This document shows, one piece after another, positions 33,701 through 51,330 of a stretch of DNA of 64,000 nucleotides. The notes under the pieces were generated by a model that was not told the origin of the DNA, made no database searches, and was given only the letters and a program-made list of their open reading frames with translations. This stretch comes from Paraburkholderia sprentiae WSM5005 (GTDB lineage: Bacteria > Pseudomonadota > Gammaproteobacteria > Burkholderiales > Burkholderiaceae). The stretch lies in NCBI RefSeq assembly GCF_001865575.2, contig NZ_CP017561.2:2790001-2854000 (forward strand). The letters are read 5' to 3'. The first letter of the stretch is position 1. Every line of letters starts with the position of its first letter. The translations under genes were made by a program, and so were the position numbers.

Positions 33701-33877
33701 AAATGTCGGTGCCGTTGCACTCACGACGTCGGCTCGCCGCTGCCCGTCGCTCCATGAAAAGAACAGGACAAAAGACGGCCAAGCCGCCGCCAACGGATTG
33801 ACCTGCGGTTCAACGACAGTGCGCAACCGCGCGAACAGTGCAGGCAAATCTGTGGGAGTGAACGGGATGGGCAACAT
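30743..33877 (-). CDS. MurF-like Mur ligase fused to a large N-terminal alpha-helical domain
   Basis: The start at ATG 33877 gives 1,044 residues; the frame is open to 34090, but those codons run into the upstream small gene. The first ~600 residues are helical and repetitive in the manner of an (alpha/alpha) toroid, with DGRFHYGWHP, TYNCLRHASSVYAMLEAW, IKLGGNGVCLLALVKYSQ and IIYYDGEAAFGLMRLYGLTG. The C-terminal ~450 residues are a Mur ligase: ATP loop VTGSAGKTTLV (~680), NANPGSMQAAL (~905, as in MurF), LGEMAELG and a final KGSNSTGIHHIV. MurF normally adds D-Ala-D-Ala to the murein precursor; here it lies in a cluster with a Ddl. The fusion is roughly twice the size of MurF. Substrate unknown. 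Confidence 0.85.
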   Translation of the reverse strand: MLPIPFTPTDLPALFARLRTVVEPQVNPLAAAWPSFVLFFSWSDGQRRADVVSATAPTFAEAWDIAMARATQATGATGEGVQWLRVDWVEKVEVTTWKALRARLEQTKRNYFRCGLSLDRSFGHAFLETELNANAMLYGGPATAHAVVNTKNFQRYAAIRHQLANVDFADAREVYVFSTRGAFTSLQSPEVHLLHGTGLNAGRRIIEHLQPADVRALVASGSRYLAGQVQQDGRFHYGWHPCFDRAIGTYNCLRHASSVYAMLEAWEVTRDHDLEIAIDAALRYLVNELIMPVELPSGAQAAFLVDARAEIKLGGNGVCLLALVKYSQLTGSGEYLTLLEQLATGILFMQDADTGRFSHVLNYPDLSVKQAFRIIYYDGEAAFGLMRLYGLTGDARWLEAVKKAFAHFIEAKHWKAHDHWLSYCVNELTRHRPLEAYYKFGIQNFASYLDFVVDRITTFPTLLELMTAAEQMISRLQQEPGMEHLLAEIDLDKFFHALHARAQRLLNGHFWPELAMYFANPAKITGSFFIRHHAFRVRIDDVEHYLSGFVAYLNYLNAQHGAVSSTPGRKWSASVIQSVTQGTWLTPPPSGWTANGLCIYAPAMRAGNVVVARVGEGDRGIPVSVIRQMHTRPAGVITTDPDAQAQLDDLPVLHVADTGEAILAMGAYARQQMSGTVLAVTGSAGKTTLVAMLSDALNAYGQTAASAFNANLPHGLSWNLASINWDTPHVVLEVAVGNMRKSALIARPNISIFTNIQPAHLGKSSTITDIARTKSMIFLGMSAGSTVILNRDMLEWDTVYQAAMERDLKIFTYGRTAESDFQLVDHDSARQSATVRIRGRDITFPIGAAGLHMALNSVAVLASVLALNYPLEPALERIARFAALSGRGEELELTLDGRHLTVVDHAYNANPGSMQAALEHLRDMKHARRRVAVLGEMAELGPEALMLHADLAAVVERCAIDRVYVMGKLYTDFWKRLPAARRGRHTNSLDELKLALHEELVDEDVVLLKGSNSTGIHHIVAWMKACAQSQAVLISAQPTGNTRC

Positions 33878-34070
33878 GGTTTTACTCTCGGGTAAGGGGA
33901 AAAAAACGCCTTCGGCGAGATACCTGACGACTATGTTTCGTCTCGCAGCGGCAAATGAGATCTGACTGGAGACAATCGACAAATCCAGTATATACACTTG
34001 TCGAACGATGTCTTGCACAGGTTCGACTCTGTGATCGAAAGACTGCCCCCCTGAATTTCGCTTCGGGGGG

Positions 34071-34271
34071 TTAGTCGCGTATCGGCACAATCAGCGTTGC
34101 GCCGGCGAACTCGAGCTCCCGTCGCCATTGCTCGATGAACTCCCGTTTGCGCACCCGAGAGGCAAAGATAAACTCATTGAGCATTCTGTGAAAGACCTCC
34201 TGGTCACTATCGTGTAACGCCGCATAAGCGAGCAATACATTGATTGCAGGAATCGCTGGTTGTTTTGCCAT
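34071..34271 (-). CDS. Small protein at the head of the Mur-ligase cluster
   Basis: A 66-residue protein of unknown function from ATG 34271, with GGAG seven bases upstream; the frame is open to 34331. It is largely helical and charged (HDSDQEVFHRMLNEFIFASR, VRKREFIEQWRRELEFAG) without a signal peptide or membrane segment. It ends about 190 bases before the Mur-ligase fusion on the same strand and is probably the first gene of that transcript. No family recognised. Confidence 0.55.
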   Translation of the reverse strand: MAKQPAIPAINVLLAYAALHDSDQEVFHRMLNEFIFASRVRKREFIEQWRRELEFAGATLIVPIRD

Positions 34272-34673
34272 CACAACTCCGTGATTGAAGCTCTCGTCAA
34301 TTGCGTGTGGCGAAAGACAGATTAATAACAATAAGATGTAGCGAAATTAGGCTTTTCGGACTGTCAACTTTTTGACTTCGCGATAACTGACGGTCTTTTT
34401 TGGCCTGACAGGAAGCAGGCGTCTGGCAACGCATTCATGAACGTCGGCCCTTCGAGCGTTCGATTGCATAGGCTTCGCTCGTTTGGATGTCTGAACATTT
34501 GCTATGAACGCTACACTCCTATTCACCAAGCATTCCTGTCCCTCGCGTGCGCCTCGATCTGCTGGACGCCCCCCACGCCGCTTTTGATTCATTTCGCAAC
34601 AACGTTTGGGGCGAACGCGACTTCCGGATTCGGGAAAGGCTGTGCGCCGCAGCAGCCTGCGTCCGCCGTCCCG
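34272..34673. other. Intergenic region upstream of the Mur-ligase cluster
   Basis: About 400 bases between the end of the OmpA-family gene and the small protein. The part near 34318-34350 is AT-rich and is the likely promoter of the cluster. The short minus-strand frame at 34347-34592 has no supporting feature. Confidence 0.45.
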
Positions 34674-35696
34674 TCAGGCCGGATGGGACAGGTTCACACG
34701 CACCACCACGCGGCGGTTGGGCTCGTTGCAGGCAATCTGTTGCTGCATCGTGCCGCTGCACTCCGAAACTACGGCATCGGAATTGCCCGCGCTTTCGGCT
34801 GCAATCTTCGACGTCGGAATACCCCGCTCAATCAGCATCCGGCGAACCGTCATCGCACGCTGCTCGCCAAGTTTCTGCGCCGCTGCTTCCGAGCCGATCA
34901 TGTCTGCGTGGCCAATCACCGTGACGGCTTCCAGCGATGCGTTCTCCGCGAGAATCTGCTCAGCAAGACGCGAAATCTCCGCCCGGCCTTTGCCGGTCAT
35001 GTCTTGGCTGCCAGACTTGCCGAACGCGAATAGCGCGTCGCCCTTGAGCGTGTAGTTTTTCACCAAGGCAGGCTGTGCCGCCGCGGCGGGTTGTCCCACA
35101 GTGACTGACGGATAGTCACACGCCTGAACTGCCGATGCACGGGAAAGCACGTGCATTTGCGCGCGCATGCCCTGCAACTGGGTTTCGGCTTCGTTGCGCG
35201 GCACCACTACGGGTGCGCCATTGTTGCCACGCGGCGCGACCTTTACGAAGTAGGTCATGCCGTCCTTCAGTTCAGCGCGAGATCCACTGGTGGTCTTGCC
35301 TCTATAGAGCGGTGCATCGTCGATGTACGCACCTAGCGTGTGTTCGCCCGGCTTCACGCAAAAGATGCTGTAGCCGTTAGGCAGCAATGCGGTCTGCAGG
35401 TCGCCATCAACATAGACGTCAGCGGCAGACGAACGGCCCGCACCCGCGGATGCGTCACGGTAGTAGACGATCTGTGCCTGCTGCGAGCTGACCTGGCCAA
35501 CAGGCGCGTAGCTCTGGCCGAATACCTTGCCAAGCTGCGTGCCGGCGCCGCTCATCGGTGCAGCTCCGGGTGCGCCTGCCTCTGTAGTCAGCGGCTGCTG
35601 GTTGGAGAAAGATTGCTGTGCGACGGCTGGCAAGATGCCGGCCGTCACGAGCAATGCGCCTGCGAGCGCACGCTTCAATGTTTTATTGAAAGTCAT
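34674..35696 (-). CDS. OmpA-family outer-membrane/peptidoglycan-binding protein
   Basis: A 340-residue exported protein. A signal peptide (Lys-rich start, hydrophobic core, cleavage after AVAQ region, ~27 residues) is followed by a middle domain with a conserved GEHTLGAYID-type segment and a C-terminal OmpA-like domain: FAFGKSGSQDMTGKGRAEIS, VTVIGHADMIGSEAAAQKLG, EQRAMTVRRMLIERGI and NRRVVVRV. That domain usually binds peptidoglycan. It lies 116 bases downstream of the giant adhesin gene on the same strand, with a strong hairpin between them, so it may be co-expressed at a different level and help hold the adhesin at the surface (inference). Confidence 0.88.
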   Translation of the reverse strand: MTFNKTLKRALAGALLVTAGILPAVAQQSFSNQQPLTTEAGAPGAAPMSGAGTQLGKVFGQSYAPVGQVSSQQAQIVYYRDASAGAGRSSAADVYVDGDLQTALLPNGYSIFCVKPGEHTLGAYIDDAPLYRGKTTSGSRAELKDGMTYFVKVAPRGNNGAPVVVPRNEAETQLQGMRAQMHVLSRASAVQACDYPSVTVGQPAAAAQPALVKNYTLKGDALFAFGKSGSQDMTGKGRAEISRLAEQILAENASLEAVTVIGHADMIGSEAAAQKLGEQRAMTVRRMLIERGIPTSKIAAESAGNSDAVVSECSGTMQQQIACNEPNRRVVVRVNLSHPA

Positions 35697-35772
35697 GTTA
35701 GTTCACCAAAATGGCTCCCTGCACCGCCCGATGCGGTTCAGGGGACCTTGTCAAATGAATGGTCGATTCCAA

Positions 35773-35803
35773 GGTCCGCGACGCGGGCCATGCGTCGCGG
35801 ACC
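35773..35803 (-). terminator. Perfect 12-bp hairpin between the giant adhesin and the OmpA-family gene
   Basis: The arms 35773-35784 and 35792-35803 are perfectly complementary around a seven-base loop. It lies just beyond the adhesin stop codon. On the minus strand no U tract follows, so it is either a partial terminator or an RNA-processing/stability element that separates expression of the two genes. Confidence 0.65.
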
Positions 35804-35812
35804 GTCCAAAGG

Positions 35813-46456
<10,644 letters not shown>

Positions 46457-47673
46457 AGTAATATTCCTTTTATTAGGCGTGGGCGCGCTGGCCCAGCTGG
46501 CCAGCATATGGATGGAAAATCGTGACCCGGCTGCCGCCGGATTCATCTACGTTCATTTTTGATAAGTGCCTCGATAAACGGAACGGGACCGATCCGCATT
46601 GAAGTAGGACTGGAACGAAAATGATGTTTGGCTGGGAAATCAGCCAGGGAAATCGCCCAAGGCTCTTTAAGGAATGTCCGCCAAAGTTCTGGCATTGGGA
46701 TTCGGGCAGAGCCTCCTGTGAAGTACGACTGGATTGACGCGCACGACGACTACTTTCCGCGGGCGGCGCTGCGCGAGGTCCCGCCACCCAGCGCGACTTC
46801 AACCAGGGGACGCAGTAGGTTGCACAAGCCGTTCGGCTGGCGTTTCGTACTTCATGCCGTCTTCGGACGTTTATTGATCCTGTCGTCGAGGACCCCAATC
46901 GAGTGGTCAATGAGGTGGCCGGAGATATCAGCTTCTCTCTCGTTCGGTCTGTCCACAGAGAGACTAATCTGCACCGTAGGTTTTTAAGAGTTCCATCTTG
47001 AGGAGTCAAAAGACGCATCTCGTTCGATGCAATCGAAGATCAAACGCTCCAGTGTCCCGCGCGATGGAATTCGTTCGACGCTCAAGACGACGGCGACGAG
47101 AAAAGTCGCCGGAGTTGCGGTTTTGTTGCCATGCATGCCATGATGCAAAACCAGCCTGCGAGACGTTTTTGCGACTCAAGTACAACTCGGCGGATAGAAG
47201 CGTTCGGTTCCGATCAGCGCCGGCTCAATCCATGAGGCGGTGCCCCCCGCACACCTTCCCGACAGGTCTCCGAAGCCGCAAGTCTGCAGGGTTTTCCCGT
47301 CACGGTAGACCTACCGACCGCTGACGATGACCGACAGGTTTGTCGTCTCGTAGCAAAGCCGCACGCCCAACGCAGCCCGTCGAGACCCATTCCGCCGATC
47401 CACCGCAATGGCGGCCACCTCTCGCAAGCACGCGTCGGGTAACCGTTGTCACGACGACACACCGCACGCCATTTCTCGGCCGATCGGCCGGGGCGGCGCG
47501 CCAGAGCCGCGAGCAATCGCTTACACTGAGACCGCTCTGCGCAGCGTTGCGCTTTCGCGATCGCGGCCCCGCGACCTCGTGCCGCCCTTCGGAACGCGCG
47601 CTGCCTCTCGCGCTGTCGCGCGGCTCGCGCGACACTCCCGAACCGGCAACAGAACGGACTGGACACGCCATCG
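46457..47673. other. Long intergenic region upstream of the giant adhesin
   Basis: About 1.2 kb between the divergent adhesin gene and the peptide ABC operon. It should hold both promoters. Frames on either strand (for example 46473-47018 minus, 46628-46987 plus) lack ribosome-binding sites and family features. Minus-strand fragments near 46690-46960 look protein-like but are broken by stops, which may be a decayed gene; I could not identify it. Confidence 0.45.
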
Positions 47674-49350
47674 ATGAAAACGCCTGCGGACCGATTTCTC
47701 GCCTCTCGTACAGCACTGAACGAAGCCCGCCTCACCGCCGACGCGTACGGCAACCACGCCCTCGACGAGTTCCTCGCCGGCCGCATCACGCGCCGCGAAC
47801 TGCTGCGATATGCAAGCGTGATCGGTCTGTCGCTCACGGGCGGCAGCTTGCTCGGCGCGCCGCGTGCGCGGGCGCAAGGTGCGCCGGCCACGTCGAACCA
47901 GACGATCCGCGTCGCGCATCTGACGCCGGCCGGCGCCGTCGATCCGCTGACGGTCACCGACGCCGCGAGTCTCGCGCTGCTGAATCAGACCGGCGAATTC
48001 CTGATCGACGACGACGGCGAGAAGCTGATGCTCAAGCCGGCGCTCGCGCTGTCGTGGAAGCCGAACGACAAAGGCGACGTATGGACCTTCAGGCTGCGCC
48101 CCAACGTGAAATTCCACGACGGCCAGAGCTTCGGCGCGAAAGACGTGGTCGCCACTTTCGACCGTCTCGCCGATCCCTCGAGCGGCTCGGCCGCGCTGTC
48201 GGTGTTGAAGGGCGTACTGTCGAAAGGCGGCGCGAAGGTCGTCGACGAACACACGGTGGCGTTTCATCTCGATGCGCCGACCGGCAATTTCCCCTACTAC
48301 GTTTCCTCGGATAATTACAACGCGGTGATCCTTCCCGCGAACTTCGCGGGCAACTACGAAAAGAGTTTCATCGGCACCGGCCCGTTCAAATTCGAAAAGT
48401 ATCAGCCGAAGGTCGGCGCGTCGTTCGTGCGCAATCCCGACTACTGGGGCGAGAAAGCGTTACCGCAACGCGTACAGTTTTCGTTCTATGCCGACGAACA
48501 GGCGCAACTGCTCGCGTTGCAAGGCCATCAGGCCGACGTGATGGGCACATTCACCGTGCAGGGCGGCGCGGCCATCCTGAACAATCCCGACTACAAGGCG
48601 GTCGGTGTGAAGTCGAGCGCGCATCGGCAGATCCATATGCGCAACGACAGTCCGCTCTTCAAGGACAAGCGCGTGCGCCAGGCGCTCGCGTTGTCGCTCG
48701 ATCGCGACGTGATCGTGCGCGGTCTCTTCAAGGGCCGCGCGCAGCTCGGCAACGACAGCCCGTTCGCGCCGGTGTTTCCATCGTCGGATGCGGGCGTGCC
48801 GCAACGCAGGATCGACGTCGTGAAGGCGAAGCAACTGCTCGCACAGGCCGGCGTGCCGAACGGTTTCGACGTGACGCTGACCACCGAAAAATACATGGAG
48901 ATTCCCGACCTCGCGGTCGTCGTGCAGAACGCCGCGAAGGCGATCGGCGTGCGCATCAATCTGAAGGTCGAGAGCCAATCGCTCTACTACGGCGCGGGCA
49001 CGCCGGGCAAATCCGACTGGCTCGACTCGCCGCTCGGCATCACCGACTATGGCCATCGCGGCGTGCCGAACGTGTTCCTCAATGCGACGCTGACGAGCAA
49101 CGGCACATGGAACGCCGCGCACTTCAAGAATCCGCAGTACGATCGACTGGTCGCGCAGTTCGTCGCGGCGATCGATCTCGCCAGTCAGAAGAAGATCTCC
49201 GGACAGATCCAGACGCTGCTACTCGACGAAACGCCGCTCATCATCCCGTTCTTCTACGATCAGCTGATCGCGATGCGCAAGGGCGTGAACGGCGTGCGCT
49301 TCACCGCGCTCGCGCAACTGTATTTCGATCGCGCGACGCTGAGCGCGTAA
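47674..49350 (+). CDS. ABC transporter substrate-binding protein, peptide type (SBP family 5), Tat-like signal
   Basis: Periplasmic solute receptor of 558 residues. The N-terminus is unusually long before the export signal: twin arginines at 40-41 (ITRRELLRYASVIG) precede a hydrophobic stretch ending ARAQ near 69, which fits a Tat signal. The mature part has the family-5 pattern, with WTFRLRPNVKFHDGQSFGAK, FVRNPDYWG and the IGTGPFKFEKYQP segment. It opens a four-gene operon with two permeases and a dual ATPase. The likely substrates are oligopeptides or a similar compound such as nickel complexes or opines. Confidence 0.92.
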   Translation: MKTPADRFLASRTALNEARLTADAYGNHALDEFLAGRITRRELLRYASVIGLSLTGGSLLGAPRARAQGAPATSNQTIRVAHLTPAGAVDPLTVTDAASLALLNQTGEFLIDDDGEKLMLKPALALSWKPNDKGDVWTFRLRPNVKFHDGQSFGAKDVVATFDRLADPSSGSAALSVLKGVLSKGGAKVVDEHTVAFHLDAPTGNFPYYVSSDNYNAVILPANFAGNYEKSFIGTGPFKFEKYQPKVGASFVRNPDYWGEKALPQRVQFSFYADEQAQLLALQGHQADVMGTFTVQGGAAILNNPDYKAVGVKSSAHRQIHMRNDSPLFKDKRVRQALALSLDRDVIVRGLFKGRAQLGNDSPFAPVFPSSDAGVPQRRIDVVKAKQLLAQAGVPNGFDVTLTTEKYMEIPDLAVVVQNAAKAIGVRINLKVESQSLYYGAGTPGKSDWLDSPLGITDYGHRGVPNVFLNATLTSNGTWNAAHFKNPQYDRLVAQFVAAIDLASQKKISGQIQTLLLDETPLIIPFFYDQLIAMRKGVNGVRFTALAQLYFDRATLSA

Positions 49351-49390
49351 GCAGCGCGCCGTCCGCCTCACTTCCGCAGGAGAACTCACG

Positions 49391-50419
49391 ATGTCGGCTC
49401 CGGCGCCCTCTCCCGCCTCGAATGCATCGCGCTCGCCGCGCGCGACGAACGGCAACGCGGGCCGCGTCGCGCGTTTTCTCGCGACGCGCGTCGGCCTCTC
49501 GCTGATTACGCTGTGGCTGCTGTCGCTGATCGTGTTCGCGGGCGGTCAGTTCCTGCCCGGCGATATCGGCCGCGCGGTGCTCGGACCGCTCGCCGATGCG
49601 CGCGCGGTCGCCGCGCTCGATCATCAGCTTGGCGCCGACCGGCCGCTGCTCAGGCAGTACATCGAGTGGATCACGCATTTCGTGCGCGGCAACATGGGCT
49701 TGTCGTACGCGTACCGCGAACCGGTCGGGCCGTTCATCAGCGACGCGCTCGCGCATTCGGCGAAGCTCGGCCTGCTCGCGTTCATCGTCGTCGTGCCGCT
49801 CGGCATCGCGGGCGGCGTGTGGTCGGCGATGCATGCGGGACGCTGGCTCGATCGCGCGATCAGCATTGCCGGGTTGTCGGCGACCGTGGTGCCGGAGTTC
49901 GTGTCGTCGATCGTGCTGATCCTCGTGTTCGGCGTGTGGCTGCGCTGGCTGCCGATCGAGGCCGCGTATCCGCCCGATGCAGGCGTGCTCGAACAGCTGC
50001 GGCATCTGGTGCTGCCGGTGCTGCCGCTCGTCCTCGTATTTTTCGGCTACATCGCGCGGATGGCGCGTGCGGGTACCGTCGAAGCGCTCGACGCCGACTA
50101 CACGCGCACCGCGATCCTCAAGGGCCTGCCGCGCCACGTCGTCATCTGGCGGCACGTGCTGCGCAACGCGCTACTGCCGACCATCACCGTCGCCGCCACC
50201 CAGCTCGGCTACATGATCGGCGGACTCGTGGTGGTCGAGACGCTGTTCCACTACCAGGGCATCGGCTCGCTGATCTACAACGCCGCCAAGGCGAAAGACT
50301 TTCCGATGCTCGAAGCGGGCGTGCTGACGATCGGCGTCGTCTATACGCTCGCGAATCTGGTCGCCGATGCGCTGCACGTGCTGCTCAATCCGCGGCTCCG
50401 AGTGAGGACCGCCGAATGA
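49391..50419 (+). CDS. ABC transporter permease, DppB/OppB-type
   Basis: Inner-membrane permease of 342 residues with six hydrophobic segments and an AGGAG ribosome-binding site. It shows the family-typical early FLATRVGLSLITLWLLSLIV helix, the DPB-like Q-FLPGD region, and the EAA loop reading DYTRTAILKGLPRHVVIWRH. Its stop overlaps the next start in ATGA. Confidence 0.93.
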   Translation: MSAPAPSPASNASRSPRATNGNAGRVARFLATRVGLSLITLWLLSLIVFAGGQFLPGDIGRAVLGPLADARAVAALDHQLGADRPLLRQYIEWITHFVRGNMGLSYAYREPVGPFISDALAHSAKLGLLAFIVVVPLGIAGGVWSAMHAGRWLDRAISIAGLSATVVPEFVSSIVLILVFGVWLRWLPIEAAYPPDAGVLEQLRHLVLPVLPLVLVFFGYIARMARAGTVEALDADYTRTAILKGLPRHVVIWRHVLRNALLPTITVAATQLGYMIGGLVVVETLFHYQGIGSLIYNAAKAKDFPMLEAGVLTIGVVYTLANLVADALHVLLNPRLRVRTAE

Positions 50420-51330
50420 CTACGACCGTGCCGCCAGCTTCATCGACGCCGCGAGGCTCGCCCGCGCCAGGCGCACCGGGCTCCGTGCCGCGCGCGGCCG
50501 CCGAACCGCGCTTCCCGCGCCTGCTGTTATTGCTGCGCTCGCCGACCTTCATCGTGGGCGCGCTGATCGTCGCGTGGTGGATCGTCTGCGCGATCGCCGG
50601 ACCGTGGTTCGTGCATCTCGATCCGTACGCGTCCGATCCGCTCAATTCGCTGACGCCACCCGATCGCACGCACTGGTTCGGCACCGATCAGCTCGGCCGC
50701 GACGTGTTCTCACGCGTGATCGTCGGCGCGCGCGACATCCTGACGATCGCGCCGCTCGCGACGCTGCTCGGCACCGCGGCAGGCACCGCGCTGGGCCTGC
50801 TGGTCGGCTACTTCGACGGTTGGGTCGACGACGTGATCGGCCGCGTGATCGACGCGGTGCTCGCGCTGCCGCTCGTGATCATCGCGCTACTCGCGCTCGC
50901 GGCGGTCGGTGCGTCGAACTTCACGGTGATTCTCGTGATCGGCGTCACGTTCACGCCGATCACCGCGCGCACCGTGCGCGCCGCCGTGTTCGCCGAGCGC
51001 CATCTCGACTATGTGGCCGCCGCGCAACTGCGCGGCGAGCGCGCGCCGTACATCATGTTTGCGGAGATCCTGCCGAACGTGCTGCCGCCGATCGTCGTCG
51101 AGGCGACCGTGCGCCTTGGCTACGCGATCTTCGCGGTCGCGACGCTGTCGTTTCTCGGCTTCGGCATCCAGCCGCCGTCGGCCGACTGGGGGCTCGCGCT
51201 GTCCGAGTCGTACACGCTGATGGCGGGCGGCGCGTGGTGGACGGTCGTGTTCGCGGCGGGCGCGATCGCGTCGCTGGTGGTCGGTGTCAATCTGATCGCC
51301 GACGGCGTGCAGGGGGTGCTCGACCGATGA
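50416..51330 (+). CDS. ABC transporter permease, DppC/OppC-type
   Basis: Second inner-membrane permease, 304 residues from ATG 50416, which overlaps the previous stop; the frame is open far upstream inside the first permease but that is a shadow. After a Pro/Ala-rich cytoplasmic N-terminus come six hydrophobic segments, with the DppC hallmarks HWFGTDQLGRDVFSRVI and an EAA loop LDYVAAAQLRGERAPYIMF. The end, FLGFGIQPPSADWG, is characteristic. Stop overlaps the ATPase start in ATGA. Confidence 0.93.
   Translation: MTTTVPPASSTPRGSPAPGAPGSVPRAAAEPRFPRLLLLLRSPTFIVGALIVAWWIVCAIAGPWFVHLDPYASDPLNSLTPPDRTHWFGTDQLGRDVFSRVIVGARDILTIAPLATLLGTAAGTALGLLVGYFDGWVDDVIGRVIDAVLALPLVIIALLALAAVGASNFTVILVIGVTFTPITARTVRAAVFAERHLDYVAAAQLRGERAPYIMFAEILPNVLPPIVVEATVRLGYAIFAVATLSFLGFGIQPPSADWGLALSESYTLMAGGAWWTVVFAAGAIASLVVGVNLIADGVQGVLDR

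Noticed and set aside
34347..34592. 81-codon minus frame upstream of the Mur-ligase cluster
   Set aside because: No ribosome-binding site, Arg/Lys-rich random composition, and it falls in an AT-rich promoter-like region.
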